DNA from: an uncultured Collinsella sp.
GTDB taxonomy: Bacteria; Actinomycetota; Coriobacteriia; Coriobacteriales; Coriobacteriaceae
Reading direction: 5' to 3'
Length of the DNA stretch: 8,977 bases
Assembly: GCA_900754275.1 (NCBI GenBank)
Contig: CAAECF010000007.1
Location: forward strand, 1-8,977
Shown here piece after piece: positions 6,467-8,977 of the stretch. The notes below the pieces were generated by a model, which worked only from the letters and a program-made list of their open reading frames with translations, was not told the DNA's origin and ran no database searches. A program made the translations under genes and the position numbers. Each line of letters starts with the position of its first letter. Positions within the stretch are counted from its first letter, which is position 1.

Positions 6467-7198
6467 CTAGTGCAGAATCTTGGACAGGAACTCGCGGCAG
6501 CGCGGGTTCTCGGGGTTATCGAAGAAGTGCTCGGGCGTGCCCTCCTCCAGGATGCGGCCGTCCTCCATAAAGATGACGCGGTCGGCCACCTGGCGCGCAA
6601 AGCCCATCTCGTGCGTCACGCAGATCATGGTGATGTCCTCCTGCGCGAGCTCAATCATAACGTCCAGGACTTCCTGGACCATCTCGGGGTCGAGTGCCGA
6701 GGTCGGCTCGTCAAACAGGATGATAGGCTGCTTGGTGCACAGGGCACGGGCGATGGCGATGCGCTGCTGCTGACCACCCGAGAGATTCTGCGGATACTCG
6801 CCGGCCTTATGTGCCATGCCGACGCGCTTGAGCGCAGCGATGGCGATCTCGGTCGCCTCCTCCTTGCTCTTCTTTTGCAGTTTGATGGGCGCGAGCGTCA
6901 GGTTGCCCAGCACCGTCATGTTGGGATACAGGTTGAACTGCTGAAACACCATGGAACTATACTTGCGAGCCATCTCCAGGTGATTCTTTTTGGTGAGCGG
7001 CGTACCGTCGATGACAACCTCGCCCGACGTGGGCTCCTCCAGATAATCGACGCAACGGATGAGCGTCGATTTACCCGAGCCGGAAGGCCCGATCATTACG
7101 AGCTTCTCGCCGCGTTTGACGGTGAGGTTGATATCTTTGAGCACATGCAGGTCGCCAAAGTACTTGTTGAGATGCTTGATCTCGATCATGTCTGCCAT
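6467..7198 (-). CDS. glnQ: Polar amino acid ABC transporter ATP-binding protein (GlnQ-like)
   Basis: This 243-residue cytoplasmic ATPase powers the importer encoded with it. Walker A is GPSGSGKST (37-45), the Q loop is FQQFNLYPN (85-93), the ABC signature LSGGQQQR is at 139-146, Walker B with its catalytic Glu is ILFDEP (160-165, Glu164), the D loop is SALD (167-170) and the switch His is H196 in VTHEMGF. Length and motifs match the HisP/GlnQ subfamily closely. The ATG at 7198 is preceded by GGAAGGGAC (about 7203-7211). It is the first gene of a four-gene operon, with the binding protein eight bases downstream. GlnQ is used in the family sense; glutamine specificity is not shown by the sequence. 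Confidence 0.94.
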   Translation of the reverse strand: MADMIEIKHLNKYFGDLHVLKDINLTVKRGEKLVMIGPSGSGKSTLIRCVDYLEEPTSGEVVIDGTPLTKKNHLEMARKYSSMVFQQFNLYPNMTVLGNLTLAPIKLQKKSKEEATEIAIAALKRVGMAHKAGEYPQNLSGGQQQRIAIARALCTKQPIILFDEPTSALDPEMVQEVLDVMIELAQEDITMICVTHEMGFARQVADRVIFMEDGRILEEGTPEHFFDNPENPRCREFLSKILH

Positions 7199-7233
7199 GA
7201 ATGTCCCTTCCCTGCGTTTACACGAGTTGAACT

Positions 7234-7239
7234 ATTGTA
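7234..7239 (-). promoter_or_regulatory. Possible -10 box of the importer operon
   Basis: TACAAT on the minus strand stands 35 bases before the ATPase start codon. No good -35 hexamer is seen at normal spacing, so this is tentative. The region 7199-7303 holds nothing else that I recognise. Confidence 0.35.
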
Positions 7240-7303
7240 CGGAAAGAATCACGTTTCCGCAGCCCACACTACATTCCCGTAAAGAACCCGCAACCTTCCA
7301 CCT

Positions 7304-7414
7304 AGTCATTGGGGACAGACTTAAATGAGTACCTGCTCATTGGGCACTCATTTAAGCCCGTCCCCAATGAGCGTAGCCCGGGCACTCATTTAAGCCTGTC
7401 CCCAATGAGTGCCC
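7304..7414. repeat. Cluster of three palindromic REP-like units
   Basis: Three related 27-base units lie at 7304-7330 (plus), 7346-7372 (minus) and 7384-7410 (minus). Each has a seven-base terminal palindrome (ideally ACTCATT and AATGAGT) around a 13-base core starting GGGGACAGGC or a near variant. In the third unit the arms extend to 11 perfect base pairs (7380-7390 with 7404-7414). Units 1 and 2 form an inverted pair with 25-base arms (7306-7330 and 7346-7370, two mismatches) and a 15-base spacer. Units 2 and 3 are direct repeats over 30 bases (7342-7371 and 7380-7409, one mismatch). They sit between the yqeY terminator and the importer promoter. Confidence 0.85.
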
Positions 7415-7422
7415 AGCCCAGC

Positions 7423-7454
7423 AAAAAGGGGCGCGACCATGACGGCCACGCCCC
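7423..7454 (-). terminator. Intrinsic terminator of the yqeY transcript
   Basis: On the minus strand 7444-7454 pairs with 7428-7438 around a five-base loop, an 11-pair GC-rich stem followed by five T residues (7427-7423). Two of the pairs are G-U and form only in minus-strand RNA, which fits the direction of yqeY. It lies about 30 bases after the yqeY stop. Confidence 0.85.
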
Positions 7455-7484
7455 CCTAAACATCAACTATGTACCGCTCGGCCC

Positions 7485-7928
7485 CTACGCGAGTTTGGCT
7501 CCGACGATCTTTGCCGCGGCCGGCTTATCGAAGTTGCCACCGGTGGCCTTGCCGAGTGCGCCCATAACCTGGCCCATCTGCTTCTTGGACGTGGCGCCCA
7601 GCTCGGCGATAACCTGCTCGATCAGGGCCTCGAGCTCCTCGCCCGAAACCTGCGCGGGCAGCAGGCTCTCCAGAATCTTGACCTGCTCGGTCAGGTTGTC
7701 GGTACGCTCCTGGTCGGTGCCGGCCTTGATGGACATCTCCAGCGTCTCGCTCGTCTGCTTGATCAGACGCTTGATCATGCTGTTGACGTCTTCCTCGGTC
7801 ACATCGCGGCACTCATTGACCTCGATATTCTTCACCTCGGCCTTAACCTGGCGAATGATGGACAGGCGAACCTTGTCCTTGGCCTTCATGGCCGCAATCA
7901 TTTCCTTCTGCAGCTCTTCGTTGGTCAT
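7485..7928 (-). CDS. yqeY: GatB/YqeY domain-containing protein
   Basis: This 147-residue soluble, helical protein matches the YqeY family, which is related to the C-terminal tRNA-binding region of the GatB subunit of the tRNA-dependent amidotransferase. Typical segments are an N-terminal AMKAKDKVRLSIIR stretch, LESLLPAQVSGEELEALI in the middle, IAELGATSKKQMGQVMGAL, and a short KIVGAKL end. The biochemical role of stand-alone YqeY proteins is not established; tRNA interaction is inferred from the GatB relation. The ATG at 7928 is preferred because GAGGAGG (7937-7943) stands eight bases upstream; the in-frame TTG at 7934 would be only two bases from it. The gene lies 54 bases after the foldase gene in the same direction, with a hairpin between them, and ends at its own terminator. 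Confidence 0.9.
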   Translation of the reverse strand: MTNEELQKEMIAAMKAKDKVRLSIIRQVKAEVKNIEVNECRDVTEEDVNSMIKRLIKQTSETLEMSIKAGTDQERTDNLTEQVKILESLLPAQVSGEELEALIEQVIAELGATSKKQMGQVMGALGKATGGNFDKPAAAKIVGAKLA

Positions 7929-7951
7929 CTGCAAATCCTCCTCAATAGTGT

Positions 7952-7977
7952 GGGCGGCACTCGCGCGAGCACCGCCC
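7952..7977 (-). other. Intercistronic hairpin between foldase gene and yqeY
   Basis: On the minus strand GGGCGG (7972-7977) pairs with CCGCCC (7952-7957), and the stem continues inward through two G-U pairs and CTC/GAG to a tiny GCGC loop. The two G-U pairs form only in minus-strand RNA. No U tract follows, so it is not a standard intrinsic terminator; it may protect the upstream mRNA or partly terminate. Confidence 0.55.
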
Positions 7978-7982
7978 CATGA

Positions 7983-8977
7983 TTACTCAGTCGTCGACGA
8001 ATCGTCGGTCGAACTCTTGGTGACACCCTTCAGACTCACGTTATAGGGTACGTCTTTGGGCATGGGGTTGACGGTGATGTCGGCATCCTTCTTGTACTGC
8101 TCCAGCCACTCGCTGTACGCGGTGCTGGCCGCTTGCGTCTTCACCACGTTGGAGACGTACTTTTTGATGTCCTTGGGCACCTGGTTGATGTCATCAACCT
8201 GATTATCGACATGGAAGTAGTCGGTGCACTTGATGATGTGGTAGCCATAGGTCGACTCGACGACTTCGCTCACGTCGCCCTTGTTGAGTCCCTCGAGCGC
8301 CGTCTGGTAGCTGTCGACAAAGGTGGTGAGCTTATCCCAGCCCACATCGCCCTTCTTCTCCTTGGAACCGGTGTCCTCGGAGTACTGCTCAACGGCGTCC
8401 TCAAAGCTCAGCTCACCGGAGTTGATCTTGTCCAGGCACTCCTGCGCCTTGGCCTTGGCGGCAGCCTTGTCCTCGTCGGAAGCGTCGGAATCAACCTTGA
8501 TCAGGATGTTCGACGAGCGGCGGGCGTCGTTGTAGCTGGACAGATTTTCGTTGATGTAATCGACAATCTCGCTGTCCTTGGGCTTGCTCGTGGGCGCGAC
8601 GGCATCCTTGAGTTTCTGTTGCGCCAGACTCTCCTTGAGCGAGTCCTTGTAGGTGTCCTCGGTATAGCCGTAGGTCTTGAGGGTCTTCTTAAAGGCCTTG
8701 GCTCCGCCCGCGCTCTTGCACGCGTCCTTCCAAGCCTTCTCGACCTCCTCGTCCGACACCGTCACGCCGTTCTCCTTCTGTGCCTGTTGAAGCAGAATCT
8801 GCTGCGTGTAGGAGTCGATGAGTTGCTTGCGGTACTTCTTGGGCGTGAGGTCGTTGTCAACCAGATACTGCGCCCAATCCTCATCCTTGGTGTAGCCGTA
8901 GGACGTGCGCATGCTCATGATCTGCTTGGTCACGGTGTCCTCGGTAAGGTTGGTGCCGTTGATAGTGGCAGCAACAC
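7983..8977 (-). CDS. Parvulin-type peptidyl-prolyl isomerase / foldase (PrsA/SurA-like), 5'-truncated by the window
   Basis: The open frame continues through the right edge of the window with no stop, so the N-terminus, presumably with the signal peptide, is missing. The first visible residues, VAATINGTNLTED, resemble the start of SurA/PrsA N-terminal chaperone domains just after a signal sequence. That helical domain runs to about 8530. A PpiC-type rotamase domain follows (about 8520-8215), with ILIKVD, GELSFEDAVEQYSED, KGDVGW and YGYHIIK. The second active-site His of the fold is kept (codon 8238-8240), but where most parvulins have HILV this protein has NILI, so the first His is Asn (codon 8508-8510). 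The C-terminal tail is rich in Ser, Thr and Asp. It should help fold exported proteins outside the membrane; the His change may mean chaperone action dominates over isomerase activity. The GTG at 8933 is an internal codon and not the start. Confidence 0.88.
   Translation of the reverse strand, partial: VAATINGTNLTEDTVTKQIMSMRTSYGYTKDEDWAQYLVDNDLTPKKYRKQLIDSYTQQILLQQAQKENGVTVSDEEVEKAWKDACKSAGGAKAFKKTLKTYGYTEDTYKDSLKESLAQQKLKDAVAPTSKPKDSEIVDYINENLSSYNDARRSSNILIKVDSDASDEDKAAAKAKAQECLDKINSGELSFEDAVEQYSEDTGSKEKKGDVGWDKLTTFVDSYQTALEGLNKGDVSEVVESTYGYHIIKCTDYFHVDNQVDDINQVPKDIKKYVSNVVKTQAASTAYSEWLEQYKKDADITVNPMPKDVPYNVSLKGVTKSSTDDSSTTE

Noticed and set aside
5577..6470. Plus-strand open frame opposite the binding protein gene
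   Set aside because: It spans almost exactly the binding-protein gene in reverse and has no recognisable domain.
7304..7414. Possible CRISPR array
   Set aside because: Only three units, in mixed orientation, each palindromic about its own core, with unequal short spacings and no cas genes nearby.
7309..8046. Plus-strand open frame of 245 codons across the repeat cluster and yqeY
   Set aside because: It runs through a palindromic repeat cluster, a minus-strand terminator and the whole yqeY gene; Ser/Leu-rich product with no family match.

Overview
The window looks like core chromosome of a GC-rich anaerobe of the Coriobacteriia, most likely Collinsella or a close relative. This is inferred from strong G/C bias at third codon positions, an NfnAB pair, a Tat-type amino-acid-binding lipoprotein, and the style of the intergenic palindromes. 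No marker gene such as 16S is present, so the genus is a judgement and not a proof. There is no transposase, phage gene, CRISPR array or tRNA.

Layout. Plus strand: pth (peptidyl-tRNA hydrolase, 4-633); an intergenic stretch (634-1007) with a large nested inverted repeat, a terminator-like hairpin, a TATAAT box and a structured leader; then nfnA-nfnB (1008-3247), whose coding regions overlap by 10 bases, closed by a clear intrinsic terminator. Minus strand from there on: a cytidylate-kinase-like protein (3374-3997); a long imperfect hairpin (4062-4169) that may be a structured RNA; a four-gene polar amino acid ABC importer read as ATPase, binding lipoprotein, permease, permease (7198 down to 4169); an intergenic cluster of palindromic repeats and a terminator (about 7304-7454); a GatB/YqeY-domain protein (7485-7928); and a secreted parvulin-type foldase (7983 to beyond the right edge), truncated at its N-terminus by the window.

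How the genes work together. NfnA and NfnB should form the electron-bifurcating NADH-dependent reduced ferredoxin:NADP+ oxidoreductase, which balances ferredoxin, NADH and NADPH pools in fermenting anaerobes. The ABC operon encodes a complete importer. The foldase and YqeY are ordinary housekeeping or accessory proteins and may share a transcript. The protein-coding content is conventional.

The unusual signal lies between genes. (1) At 4062-4169 a roughly 108-base stem-loop has three G-U pairs that form only in a plus-strand transcript, plus a tandem G-A internal loop, suggesting an RNA and not just a DNA repeat. (2) Three intergenic regions carry palindromic units with different arms but the same off-centre core, close to GGGGACAGGC, six copies in all. 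They resemble REP/REPIN elements. Neither signal can be assigned to a known family without a search.
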